Below are positions 44,949 through 55,429 of a DNA stretch of 64,000 nucleotides, in pieces. Position numbers and translations under genes: made by a program. Origin of the DNA: Catonia carolina (Eukaryota; Arthropoda; Insecta; Hemiptera; Achilidae). Where the stretch lies: the NCBI GenBank assembly GCA_035578175.1, contig JAQMRL010000002.1, forward strand, positions 101,968,748-102,032,747, read 5' to 3'. Within the stretch, counting starts at the first letter, position 1, and each line of letters begins with the position of its first letter. The notes beneath the pieces were generated by a model that did not search any database, was not told where the DNA came from, and saw only the letters and a program-made list of their open reading frames with translations.

Positions 44949-45347
44949 GTTGTTGTTGTTTAGGTCATCAGCCGAAGGGCTGGTTTGAACCTGTAGAGGT
45001 TTTACTAAGTAAAACGAGGAGAGAGGTGGTTTACCGTTGCCTTCCTCACTGAGTGAAAAAGTACGCTTATCATCATGCCGGTCTCTCTGAAAAGCACATA
45101 TTTTCCACTCTGCAAATGGACGCCTTCACTTCATTCATCACAGGGTCTGGCTGTATAATGAAATCCATTACTTTCAGAGGAGATAACTCTGATTAGTGTC
45201 TTTTACATCTCTACCTCTTCTGTTTTTAAATGATTCAGTCATTTAATTGGCTGACCATGTGATAAGAAACAGAACTATTTATTTTAGTCCTGCAACGAAC
45301 AGATTGAGTGTAAATAATTTGACATTCCACCTGTCTGTTATGGGCAG
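44949..45347 (-). repeat. Family A SINE-like repeat, full-length copy with (AAC)n tail
   Basis: About 399 bases. On the minus strand it ends CAGCC-CTTC-GGCTG, then ATGACCT and an AAC tract. TTTTGAAA occurs immediately outside both ends (about 44942-44949 and 45348-45355), a possible 8-base target duplication. A one-base insertion breaks the frame that is open in the other copies. Confidence 0.8.
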
Positions 45348-45440
45348 TTTTGAAAATTATGACTGGAATAAGGCTATAAGCGTATTCAATCTATACATTA
45401 ACACATTATAGAAACTCACGTGACCGATTGTGTTATAACT

Positions 45441-45520
45441 GAATGACTTTCAATTTAACGGACTTTCACAACAACGAACATCGGTATCCCCCAATTAGTT
45501 CGTTAAATCGAAAGTCATTC
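45441..45520. other. 22-base inverted repeat with 36-base spacer
   Basis: Arms at 45441-45462 and 45499-45520 (GAATGACTTTC-A/G-ATTTAACG-G/A-A) differ at two positions. It lies just outside the family A copy at 44949-45347. Confidence 0.6.
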
Positions 45521-45529
45521 GAATGTATT

Positions 45530-46695
45530 TTAATGCAAATGATTTAGGTACATCTGAGACTTTGGGATCAATTTTACCTGCCTACCACAGTATTAGCTTT
45601 ACACTATGTCCCTAAATATTTAGGCTCCATGTAGAATTTGTATGTTAATCAAGGAACATTACAAATCTGACTTCTTTAGTTTGCCGAATAAGCTCAGAAT
45701 TACTAATTAATGGAGCGTTAAGACAGATTGTGGGTTGGATATAATACCAGTGAGGTTTTTGTCGCTAAAATTTTTGTTAAGTTGTAGTTAACTTGCGCTT
45801 TAAATAACCTATTAAAATAAATCTGACAGAAATGAAAATGAGGCGTGTGGGGTAGACAGTAAATATTCGAAATATTTGGAGGATGTAATGTTAGTTGACC
45901 ATTTATTTGAATATGTTTCTCTTGGATGCAGATAGTAATTATCGTTCTGTTTGATGAGATTTTTATTTTGCTTGAGGGATTTTTCCGCGGTTGGCCTGTA
46001 TCATAAGACCGACTACTTAATACTCTATCACTATATTTAAGCCACTGCGGTCGGCGCCTCTATCTTCTGCCACTAACTACAACTATCAACCTTCCCCACG
46101 CTTAATCTATCTTTCTTTTTCTTCCTTCCTCTTTATTCACTCCTTTTTTGATTGCTACCCTTAAGTGAGTTTTATTTTTCTTTGGTATACGTTGTCGATG
46201 AGCGAGACAAATTACAGAAGACTGATGACCACGTCGTACTCGTAGAAGTTTACCTCTATTCCTGAGGCACTATTCAAATGAAACTCACGGTACCTGAATG
46301 TAAATGAACATCTAGTTCAAAAATAAAACCGTTTCGGTGGTTCGAAACAACGAAACGCGTTCATTTTTACTCGTATTATCGCTTCATTTATTTTCGTACG
46401 TTCTTGGTGCATTCAACATTCCCAGGAACACGGGAACAACAATAAAACAAATCATTTATTAAAACAACAAGCAGTAACAGCAGGATTACATATTTCATTT
46501 GATAAAATTAAATACATAACGACTATTAAAACTGTCCCATTTCGCTTAAAAAGAAAAACGCAAATATTGTAAAAGTTGACAGCTTCCAGTACGACTGGAG
46601 AAGACCAGCGAAAAACTGAAGGCGAGATAATATTGTCTATGCTCTCCAAAAAACTCACAACTTGTGCTAAATGAAATACTCTCGAAACAAGCCAA
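45530..46695. other. Intergenic, nothing recognised
   Basis: Mixed AT-rich sequence without a supportable frame or repeat. Confidence 0.45.
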
Positions 46696-46699
46696 ACTC

Positions 46700-47130
46700 A
46701 GACATTTGTGATTTAATCTGCATGAATGCTTTAGAACTTCTTGGAAAAAGCTGGCAGAGAAATTTAAGAGAAAGATCCTTCGCGAGATAATTGGTACAAT
46801 AGTAGCTGAACATTACAGGTTAATTAAAAGAGAAGAACGATTAATGAAGATGATCGAGACCGAAGACTAAGAGTCAATGAACATCTGTTTAGAGTAAGTG
46901 ACTATCTGTTGATAAAAACGAATTTGAAGGACACTAGAAATTAGATCTAAAGTGTTGTATCGAGTGTTTCCAAAAATTCTGAAAGGTTACTGAAAACACT
47001 GGAATTAACTCAGAAAACAAAATTGACCGAACGAAGTTCAGAATACTGTTTACTAATTTTATGGGCTACCACAAAGGACATAAAATTTACAGAAGAAAGA
47101 GAAACGCCTGCAGTGAACGAATGTTGAGAT
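46700..47130 (+). mobile_element. Degraded non-LTR retrotransposon end
   Basis: Plus-strand pieces read KRKILREIIGT, then YRLIKREERLMKMIETED before a stop, and later YRRKRNACSERMLRL. They parallel ERKIIRKILG..., YRLQKIE and EERRKQHSIRMK in the element at 20084-20943. Several stops and frameshifts. An old copy of the same family is likely. Confidence 0.45.
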
Positions 47131-47134
47131 TGTG

Positions 47135-48145
47135 AGAATTAGCTTTCATTTATTTTAATTTTTTCTCAAATTTTTTATTACTAGATATTTAAATTTTTGA
47201 ATTGTACTATAAACTACAGCGAAATTTGTAATATTCAGAAAGTTAAGTCTGGCGTTCTGAACGATATTACACAAATAAACACCTGCATATTTTTTAAACC
47301 TAAATATTAAATATCCAAAGAAGTTTCAAGTTTTAATTTCGTTGTTCTAAGTGATCGATTGTTCAATTTTTCTACAAATAAAGTTCAGTACTTTGGAGTG
47401 GTGAATAATGCACTTACGGTGCAGGGTCAAAAACAATGATTTATCAGGTGATCTCATTTAAATTTAAAAGTCTAACGTTAAACAATGGAAATGTATGAGT
47501 AGGTCAGAAACTGCGCTTACTTGTTTCTCCGGTTTTGTATTGTTCTTTGTTCAGTGCTTTAAAATTCACATTTTTAGGAGAAAAGAATAAAAGGGGAAAC
47601 GTATGAATTCGTTTCAAGCAAGTGTGACCGGATAACGGACTTTAGAAAAACGAGTAGTTTTTCAAAGGGGACGGTTAAAAAAAGTTTTTTTTTAAATTTG
47701 AAAATGAATGTTAATGCAACGGTTTTATACAAGAGGGGAAGAGAGGAAAAATAAAATGAAGAACATTTTTGGAAGGGAGATGAAATGTAGCCGAGTCGGT
47801 TTGCCCGCCGGTGGTTCTGGCCGGGCAGGTTTTGGGGCAGTTTTGAAACCCCTTCGACAACAACCGCGATGGTAATGTTCTCTTTTTCCCTAGAATAACA
47901 GGATATATGAGTTACAGAAAAAACATGAGTGTGAATTCTGCTCCATGTAAATTGATTCCGGTTAATGTGCATGACTCGTAGTAAATTAATGGAAATAATA
48001 ATAACTGACAAGAACTTCAACATTTACAAACGCATACTTCAGTTTGTTTTTAGTTTCCGCAAATAATGGGCGATTCATACTACAATATTTTATAATTATT
48101 GCACGTAATCAGTATTTTGGAATTAGACTATCCATATTTTTTGTA
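47135..48145. other. Intergenic with one unassigned 149-codon frame
   Basis: The minus strand at 47574-48023 is open for 149 codons. The translation has hydrophobic stretches but no recognised domain and no splice or promoter support. It is listed as an oddity, not a gene. Confidence 0.3.
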
Positions 48146-48148
48146 GTA

Positions 48149-48485
48149 TATTTAAAGTCACATCAACATCTTGGTCATTACTAAAACTACTTTGTTAAGG
48201 AACGGTGGGTTTGACCAGTAGTAATTTCCAAACCCTAGCCAGAAATCAAGGGAAGGTATAATTTGCAGGGTTGAGAGAAGATGGTTTTCAGAGGGCCTGC
48301 TGATAGGCATACTTTACTACTCAGTGAGAAAGGCAATGGTAAACCACCTCGCTCCTCGTTTTACTTAGTAAAGCCTTTAGAGATTCAAACCAGCCATACG
48401 GCTGATCTAAACAACAACAGCCTGAAATCGAACCCAGTACTTCTGCTTTGTGGCTTGGCACGCTTATCACGGGGCCACGGAGACT
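48149..48485 (-). repeat. Family B SINE split by a family A insertion
   Basis: Two minus-strand pieces (48149-48247 and 48421-48485) join to form one SINE: the right piece has the tRNA-like head and B-box (GGGTTCGATTTC on the minus strand), the left piece the 3' body. The break coincides exactly with the family A target duplication. Confidence 0.7.
48248..48420 (+). repeat. Family A repeat, 5'-truncated, inserted into a family B SINE
   Basis: The last ~170 bases of family A, including both 3' hairpins and a short AAC tail. It is bounded by CCAGAAATC (48239-48247) and CCTGAAATC (48421-48429), a 9-base duplication with one mismatch. The sequences outside join into one tRNA-derived SINE. Confidence 0.75.
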
Positions 48486-48835
48486 GCACCTATTCATTTT
48501 GTATTATTCTGGAAACATATTGTAAAAAATTGACGTAATAATATCAATACATAATTTTAAAACAAATGTATTTAAAATGTAAGAAAACTCCACGTGTACA
48601 AAGATTTAAAAAGGAACAAAAGAAAGTTTCTGGAAAGTATTAGAATTCATCATGTTGTATTTATTGATTAACAGTTTTCCATATTTATATTCCCGAGCGT
48701 AAATATACGTTATTACTACTTATCCTTTCACAGGAATAAGTTTCGAGACAACGGCGCCTTCCTGTTTCATAAATTTATATAAATTGCTTAAATCGTCTAA
48801 ATGGAACCTTCAGAAGCTTTTTGAAATGATTTTTT

Positions 48836-49006
48836 TGTTTGGTTTTACGTCAGACTGTTTTGAACATAAAATGTTAATGCAGACAATGAAGGTGATTGAT
48901 AAAAATGAGTGATCTAACCATTGAAAAACCAGATCTAACCGGGAATCGCACATCCACTGATGTAGTAGCCAGTTGTTTTTACCACTACACCAAGGGCCCG
49001 GCCATG
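48836..49006 (-). repeat. Family D tRNA-derived SINE
   Basis: Minus strand: GGCCGGGCCCTTGGTGTAGT head, B-box region with GCGATTCCCGG, and the CTGCATTAACATTTT end with CAGTCTGACGTAAAACC and an A-rich run. Confidence 0.68.
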
Positions 49007-49009
49007 CTG

Positions 49010-51035
49010 AAATATGGTATATTATAAAATTATTATTTAAGAGTTCAATATACGAAATGTTTAAACGACTGGTTACTACTTAGGTTTCTATACAACATTA
49101 GTAAATTTTAATATAAGCTTATAAAATTTTGGAATAGACAAGGAATGAGAAGGAAAGTTTTGCTAATGTATACAATGAGAAAACAAGAAAATTCACCAAT
49201 TCCTTGCAGTGATTAAGGGAACTTGACCATTTAAGTTTGGACATACTAATATGATGATCACCACATCCAATTTTTATTCTAACCAAGTTAAATACTCGTA
49301 TGTTGTTTTCAATAATGTATCGGAATTTATTTGTTCAAAATAGCTAAAATAATACACTAAGGGCATTCACAAAATCAAAAAGGCCTGTCAGAAACATATT
49401 TAAAAGAAATAAAGTAAAAACGCTTAAGTAAATTTTTCAAGTTTTATTTTGAGAATAAGACGGTTAAGTTTTAGATTGGATTCGAAGTACATTAATCATT
49501 AATCATTAATGTTTATAATCCAATAAAATTAGGTTGTTTTTAAATTTTGGTTTATATTTTTTGTGTTTCGTTAGTGGTAGTAGTAGTAATGGAGACAGTT
49601 GTAAAACTGAACGACCTGATGTAGCCTGCGATGCGTAATATATATTTGCAATTGTAGTGGAAGGCAGGAGAAAGAAATTGAGATGGTTCTATGATTGTAT
49701 CGGTTCGATGTGGATTTTCTTCAGGTAAAGGCGAAGAGCTGAAGGGGATGGTGGATTATGTGATATTCTTCTCTTACCTTCCCTTTTTCTTAAACTAAAC
49801 CACCCCTCTTTCGTACCTCACGACTTCTTTTCTGTTATCCGGGAGCTATTCTTATTATTTTTTGTCCGTTTCTTAAGAGGGGAGGGAAGAAAGTCTTGGT
49901 ATTATGTTGGCCGTGGCCGTTTGTCCTCGAACTAGGCCTACTCTACCCATGCAAATGTGATCCGCGCAAAAACTAGCATCAAGACGAGCCCCTCCCTCCC
50001 CTTTCCTCATCCCTCATCACCCTACGTCTTAACGACTGCCTCGATTATTTCTTATTGTTATCAAAATCGACTCTGCTGCTCGCCCTTACGATATCGAAAT
50101 GTTATAACGGTAAAAATCACCTCCGACCCCCTTTAATCATTGAAACCAATTTAACCTTGAATTTTTTCTTCTTCTTGAGCACACTCACCGTTTCTATTTA
50201 CTTTTGAATAATAATTTTCCCACAATCTGAATCGTCGATGGTAGTACTTTGACCGTTTTATTATACTTTATTTTTGACGTGTTATAACCAAGTTACATGA
50301 AAGTTTTTGATACCGGACTGTCAAGTATGGTGTTTACTGCATGCGCACACCGGACTTCTTTTACTAGCTAACAAGGAATAATGTTATGTATATGTAGAGA
50401 AAAACAAATGCTGTGGGTATTTTAAATAAAATGAAACATTAAATTTTATAACGGTTTTTGTTTATTATATATAAATTCCATTGTTGTATGTGTAGGCCTA
50501 TTTGTTATTCTTTAACTACATCTATCAATTTACCTTTCTGAGCTGTGAATCGTACATGTAAGTAAAGTCGGTAAATACAGTAAACAGAAATTTATGGAAC
50601 TTTCTAGATATAATGGATGGATTATAAAGTATTTAAATATAAAAGGCGGCCGTTTTTTTTTTGTTCTAAGTACCCGCATAATGAATATTATGTTCTCCAG
50701 GCTGAGCATCCCCGTAGACATCACCTTCGTAAACTGTCCTGTTTAACGTTTCATATCGATCATACTGAACCCGGACATCTAACCATAAAATAAAATAAAA
50801 ACAAATTCTTTAATGAACCGCACTGATTCCGCAATTTTCTAAACGGTTACATTTTACAGCCTTTACGGCTTTTGATACCACGAGTAAATTGTTAAACGAT
50901 TTTAAACGGTGTGTTTCTTGTAAAATTTTTATAACTTTAAGAATTATTTAAAATAGTTGAAAAAAACTTTTAGTTAATTTAATAATAGTTTATTAACTAT
51001 CTTGAAGAAGACAAAACTTATTACCGTTTCTTTAA
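49010..51035. other. Intergenic with a GC-richer patch and an octamer
   Basis: 49900-50110 is less AT-rich and carries ATGCAAAT (49949-49956), the POU-domain octamer. Nothing else recognised. Confidence 0.35.
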
Positions 51036-51039
51036 TTAT

Positions 51040-51690
51040 TTAATCTTCTGGTTATCGCAGATGATAACCAGTCTTTCGACTGGTTAGATGCAATTCTCCA
51101 AGCTGTTCTATCTTCCGCAAGTCGTTTCATGTCTACATCCCTGTAACACCCTACATCTTTTGTAATTTGCTTTAAATATTTTAACCTTTGCCTTCCCTTG
51201 CATTCTCTCCCTCAATATCACCCTCCATTATTGATAGACCAATACCTAGATGTCTTAAGATAAATGTCCCACTAGCCTATCCCTTCTTCTCGTAAGATAT
51301 TTTCATATACTTCTTCTTTCATCCACTCGTCTAATAACCTCGAAATTAGTTATTTTGTCCACCCACCTAATCTTAAACATTTTCCCATTATACCACATTT
51401 CAAAAGCTTTTATTCTCTTCCTTTCTACAGCCCCTATCGAACACGGTTCACTCCCATATAATCCTATAGTCCAAACATAGTGTTTTAAGAAATTTTTCCT
51501 AATCTGTAAATCAGTGTTTGTAGCCAGTAAGCTGTTGTTCATTTCAACTTCTAGCTTAGCCAATCCTACTCATGATATCACTTATGCTTCTATCACCTTT
51601 GATATTTTACTGCCTAGATAGTAGAATTCCCCAACTTCCTGTATGTTTTCATTGCCTACTTTTAAATTTCCCATCTCCTCTAAACCATTC
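51040..51690 (-). mobile_element. RTE-like LINE 3' end, second subfamily, frameshifted
   Basis: Minus-strand blocks in order: IKVGNENIQEVGEFYYLGSK; LLATNTDLQIRKNFLKHYVW with GLYGSEPCSIG; KAFEMWYNGKMFKIRWVDKI with TNFEVIRRV; and near the end GRQRLKYLKQITKDVGCYRD followed by DMKRLAEDRTAWRIASNQSK. This is the longest coverage of the C-terminal half of this subfamily in the window. Several frameshifts and stops make it a pseudogene. Confidence 0.8.
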
Positions 51691-52654
51691 TTGTGCCTCT
51701 AAACAGCCAGTGCGCCGTATAGTTGACGAAAAGAATAATAATTTAGGATCGGAACTATGTACTGTGAAGTTGTACTTTTAATTTTAGAAAATCGTATTCT
51801 CTGGGTCATCAATTCTATTGTGATGTTCGAAAGGATAAATTGTGAGTGAGACAGCGGGCTGTGTGCTGTACTAAAGAAGTACTCTTTAAAAAGATAACTC
51901 TTTATTAATTTTAATTGACCGACCGAGATGACTGAGGAGGATAGTCACCCAAAGAATGAGATCTATTTTTCTTTCTTTCTCTCTTTCTTATATATTCCGT
52001 TATTATAAAGTGTAAATTTGATGATGACGATGATGAGTAGTGGAAAGAATGAAGAAGACAAGGAAGAAAATGCAAGCGAGACAGTTGAGGAACGAAGTTT
52101 ATAAAGCGGTAAGCAGTGAGCGGTATGTATATAATACAGCACCAGTACTTTGTTCGGTTCCATTTCTTTCTTGTACGAATGAAACAGCGAGTGAGACAGA
52201 GATATGGTGACCTTTCAAGGTCAATACCAATAAAACTGTAGATCGCGTATAAGAAGAAATGATTCAGATGACATCACAACACACACAAGTTTAGACATCT
52301 TAGCTACAACTGATGTTGCAGCTAAATATATATTTAAGTTAAGAATGCGTTGCGTATGGCATGTGTAAAGAACAATGATTAATGTATGTTATGTATTCAT
52401 TCATTATCAACGTTCATTCATAATTTTTAACAATACTAACGGAAAAATTGGTATACCGATATAAACTGTACATAGAGACGATCATTTATAATAAATATCC
52501 GATAAGTGAGTAAAGGAATTCAGTAAGACCTTGAAATCGTCAGAACCAAGTACATGCGTATTGCAAACTTTAAGGGCTTCTACGATTAGTAAAAATAAAA
52601 AACCGGTATATCTTTTAATCCAGCTAAATTAATTTAAACGCTAGTGTTAAAGTA

Positions 52655-52735
52655 AACGATGAAAAAATAAAAACCCTGCTCGGGAATCGAACCTAGGACA
52701 CCTGGGATTACCACAAGCCGACTGATACTTAGGAA
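52655..52735 (-). repeat. tRNA-like SINE head, partial
   Basis: The minus strand contains a B box GGTTCGATTCC followed by CGAGCAGGGTTTTTATT. Only the head is recognisable; the upstream side (plus strand beyond 52735) is degraded. Confidence 0.5.
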
Positions 52736-53056
52736 AAGATGAAAACCAGATAAAGTGGATTACAACTTTGTTATCTAAACAGCAAAATTACAATTTTTTT
52801 TAAATACAAAAACAATCTGTAATAAAGTTACGGAAGACACTATATTATTATTCAAAAATAATACATTTTAAAGACAAAATTTTAAAAAAAGTTTGAAAAA
52901 ATGTAAAATAAATAAAATTTCTAAGTGATGTTTAAGGGGATAATTATGATAAAATCTGGTACTTACGTCTAATGTATCGTGTTAGTTAAGTCCTGTAAAA
53001 GCATAATCGCTGTTGTCCAGTAAATGTATCGCAAAGTAATTCGAATTTCCGTTTCG

Positions 53057-53400
53057 ACTGTTGTTTAGGTCAACAGCCGAAAGGCTGATTTGGACCTCTA
53101 GAGGCTTTACTAAGTAAAACGAGGAGTGAAGTGATTTACAATTGTCTTCCTCACAGAGTGGAAAAGTATGCTTATCAGCATGGCAGGCTCTCTGAAAAGC
53201 ATGTACTTTCCACCCTGCAAATGACACCTTCATTTCATTCACCACAGGGTCTGCCTCTATAATGAAATTCATCTCTCTCAGAAGAGATAACTCTTGACTA
53301 GTGTCTTTTACACCTATACGTCTTCTGTTCTTAAATGCTTCAGTCATATAATTGGCTGATGTGTGATAAGAAACAAATATTTTTTGTAGGCCTGTTGTGG
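53057..53400 (-). repeat. Family A repeat, diverged copy
   Basis: The minus strand carries the same HADKHTFPLCEED-type frame, the GTTTTAC/GTAAAAC inverted repeat and the CAGCC-TTTC-GGCTG hairpin. Its first ~60 bases relative to the full-length copies are missing or unrecognisable. Confidence 0.72.
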
Positions 53401-54271
53401 GCAACAAATGTTCATAGACTATGTTCCGCCTTAACATGTAACTTCCTCTCTTATTGAGTCAATCGTGAAGTCGTTATAGATGAATCTGTTTTGTATTCTA
53501 ATAGCTGTTCGTAAAAATTTTGTCTGAAAACGTTCTATAATATCAGTGTAAGAATTTTTATTGCCTCCGGAGTTGAATTCCGTTCGTCCACATCAGTGGA
53601 TTACGATAAAAAAAATATTCCGTAAATTTTCCACTGTAATGGTCGTGAACGATAAATAAAAATCATATGTTTTATGTCAGCCCAGCCATTTTTTTTCTTG
53701 TTTAAGTTCACTGTAATTTTATATTATGTTGTGTTTGTTAAGTTGTTTCGGTTTAGACTCAGTTAATGTTTACCCTTTCATTTGTTGTTTTTCTCTGTTA
53801 TTCTCTCTCCCCTCCCCTCTTTCCTTCAATCCGGTTTATAGTATTAAGAAAATAAATAAAAATAAGAAGAAAAGTAATTTATTAAATACATTTCAACTCG
53901 ACAACTAAGCAGAACGGACCACTTAATTCTTTCGTATAAAAAAGGATGGATAACCGTTATATCTGTAGCTATAATACCTACTCGCAAATAGTAGTAGTAT
54001 TCTATAAAAAAAATGAATGAATGCATTTTATTAACGGTCGATAATGCGTATATTATTTACTGCAAAGTGTTTTATATTCAAACTCTCGTAGTTTATAATC
54101 AATCTCGTACGGTACGATTTCTTTGAGTTTTCAAGAACGTAGAGAAAAAATTTATGAATTTAATATATTCCCAAATTTCACCGAACAAAATAACCGTCTC
54201 ATCGAACGAAAAGTTTTGGTTTTAATTAATCATTTGAGTTTCATAAAAAATATTTACATTATCTGGATATA

Positions 54272-55025
54272 CTGGGTGTCCCACGAAGAGGTTGCTATAT
54301 TTGAATTAATATGAAGGACGTATCGCGCACTCTACAAACTGAAAATTTTACAGTTATAATAAATAAAAAGTACTCTTAAATTTCATTTGCTTATGATTAA
54401 TCAAAACAAAATGACGGAAAGTAATTTTATTTGCATAACCATTTCAAATTTGTTACAATGTTACTTAGGTAATAAAATGAAAGAAATATGAAAGTGATAA
54501 ATTATTAATGAAAACAATTTGTTTTATTAACCTTTATTCAAACTGATATCCATCAATAGCACTGATAGCAACGAAACAAAAGTAAGTCATAAGCGTTTTT
54601 GAAAAATTGCCGAGGTATCAACAGCAGTTCCTCTTCAATCAGCTTCATTAATTCATTGTCTGTTGCAATGGTGTGAGAATAAACTTTATCCTTCAAAAAG
54701 CCCTCCATAGGAAAAAATCGCAAACAGACAAGTCTGGCGATCTTAAAGGCCAGTCCATGAGGCCGTTGCCACGACCTATCCAACGGTTAGGAAGATTTGG
54801 ATTAAAATCGCTTTGGCCTCATTAGCATAATGTTGAGCTCTATCATGCTGGAAAAAACGTGATGCATCTCCGCCTGAGAAAGATGAGGAACTATGTGATT
54901 AGTTAAACTCGAGGTTACTTTTTGACATATCAATTTACTATAACTGAAAAGTTTCCAGTCTGTAGTGTACGATACGTCCGGCATATTAATTCAAAAATAG
55001 CAACCTCTTCGTGGGACACGCGGCA
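54272..55025 (-). mobile_element. Internally deleted mariner-type DNA transposon with long terminal inverted repeats
   Basis: The two ends are inverted copies of each other: about 94 bases at 54272-54365 and 54932-55025, both containing GTGTCCCACGAAGAGGTTGC. They are flanked by TA (54270-54271 and 55026-55027), the expected mariner target duplication. The minus strand encodes only the C-terminal part of the transposase: HDRAQHYANEAKAI with the second catalytic Asp, a SPDL-like block with the third Asp, and GFLKDKVYS. Frameshifts are present. At 754 bp it is about half the usual 1.3 kb, so the N-terminal half has been lost. Confidence 0.82.
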
Positions 55026-55104
55026 TACTACAGCATATCTTTAAATAAAATTTTTTTAGAACAAAACTTAATTTAGTCGAACTCATAGAGAAAAAATACA
55101 GTTC

Positions 55105-55425
55105 ACCGCCTCCTTGGGATAGTGGTTGCTGTGCTTCGATGGTAAGCGGAAGATCCCGGATTTGACTCCATATAGGGTGTGGAAAATTATTACATGTTCA
55201 AACACACTGTTCCTTACCCCAAATTAAGTAAATAAGCGGGGTCCCGAGTTCGATTCCCGATCAGGTCTGGAATTTTTTTCATCCTCATTTTCATTATCAT
55301 CGTTATCCACCGTCTGCATTAGCAGAAATTGCAGAACAGTCAGACGTAAAACAAAAACAAAATTACCCCAAAGTAGTCACTAATGGCCAAGATGATACAG
55401 CTCTTAAACTTTCTTTTAAATCTGT
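55105..55425 (+). repeat. Family B SINE split by a family D insertion
   Basis: The head CCGCCTCCTTGGGATAGTGG at about 55109 and B-box GGATTTGACTCC are followed by the ACATGTTCAAACAC body. The body stops at TTACCCCAAA (55214-55223) and resumes at a second TTACCCCAAA (55363-55372) with GTAGTCACTAATGGCCAAG and the normal end. The duplication marks the insertion 55224-55362. Confidence 0.75.
55224..55362 (+). repeat. Family D SINE, 5'-truncated, inserted in family B
   Basis: Begins within the tRNA head (GGTCCCGAGTTCGATTCCCG retains the B box). It continues with CAGGTCTGGAATTTTTTTC and ends with CGTCTGCATTAGCAG ... CAGTCAGACG and an ACAAAAACAAAA tail. Flanked by the perfect 10-base duplication TTACCCCAAA. 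Confidence 0.8.
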
Positions 55426-55429
55426 CATG

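Noticed and set aside
47574..48023. 149-codon minus-strand frame
   Set aside because: No recognised domain, AT-rich codons, no promoter, splice or homology support by eye. A translated database search would decide.
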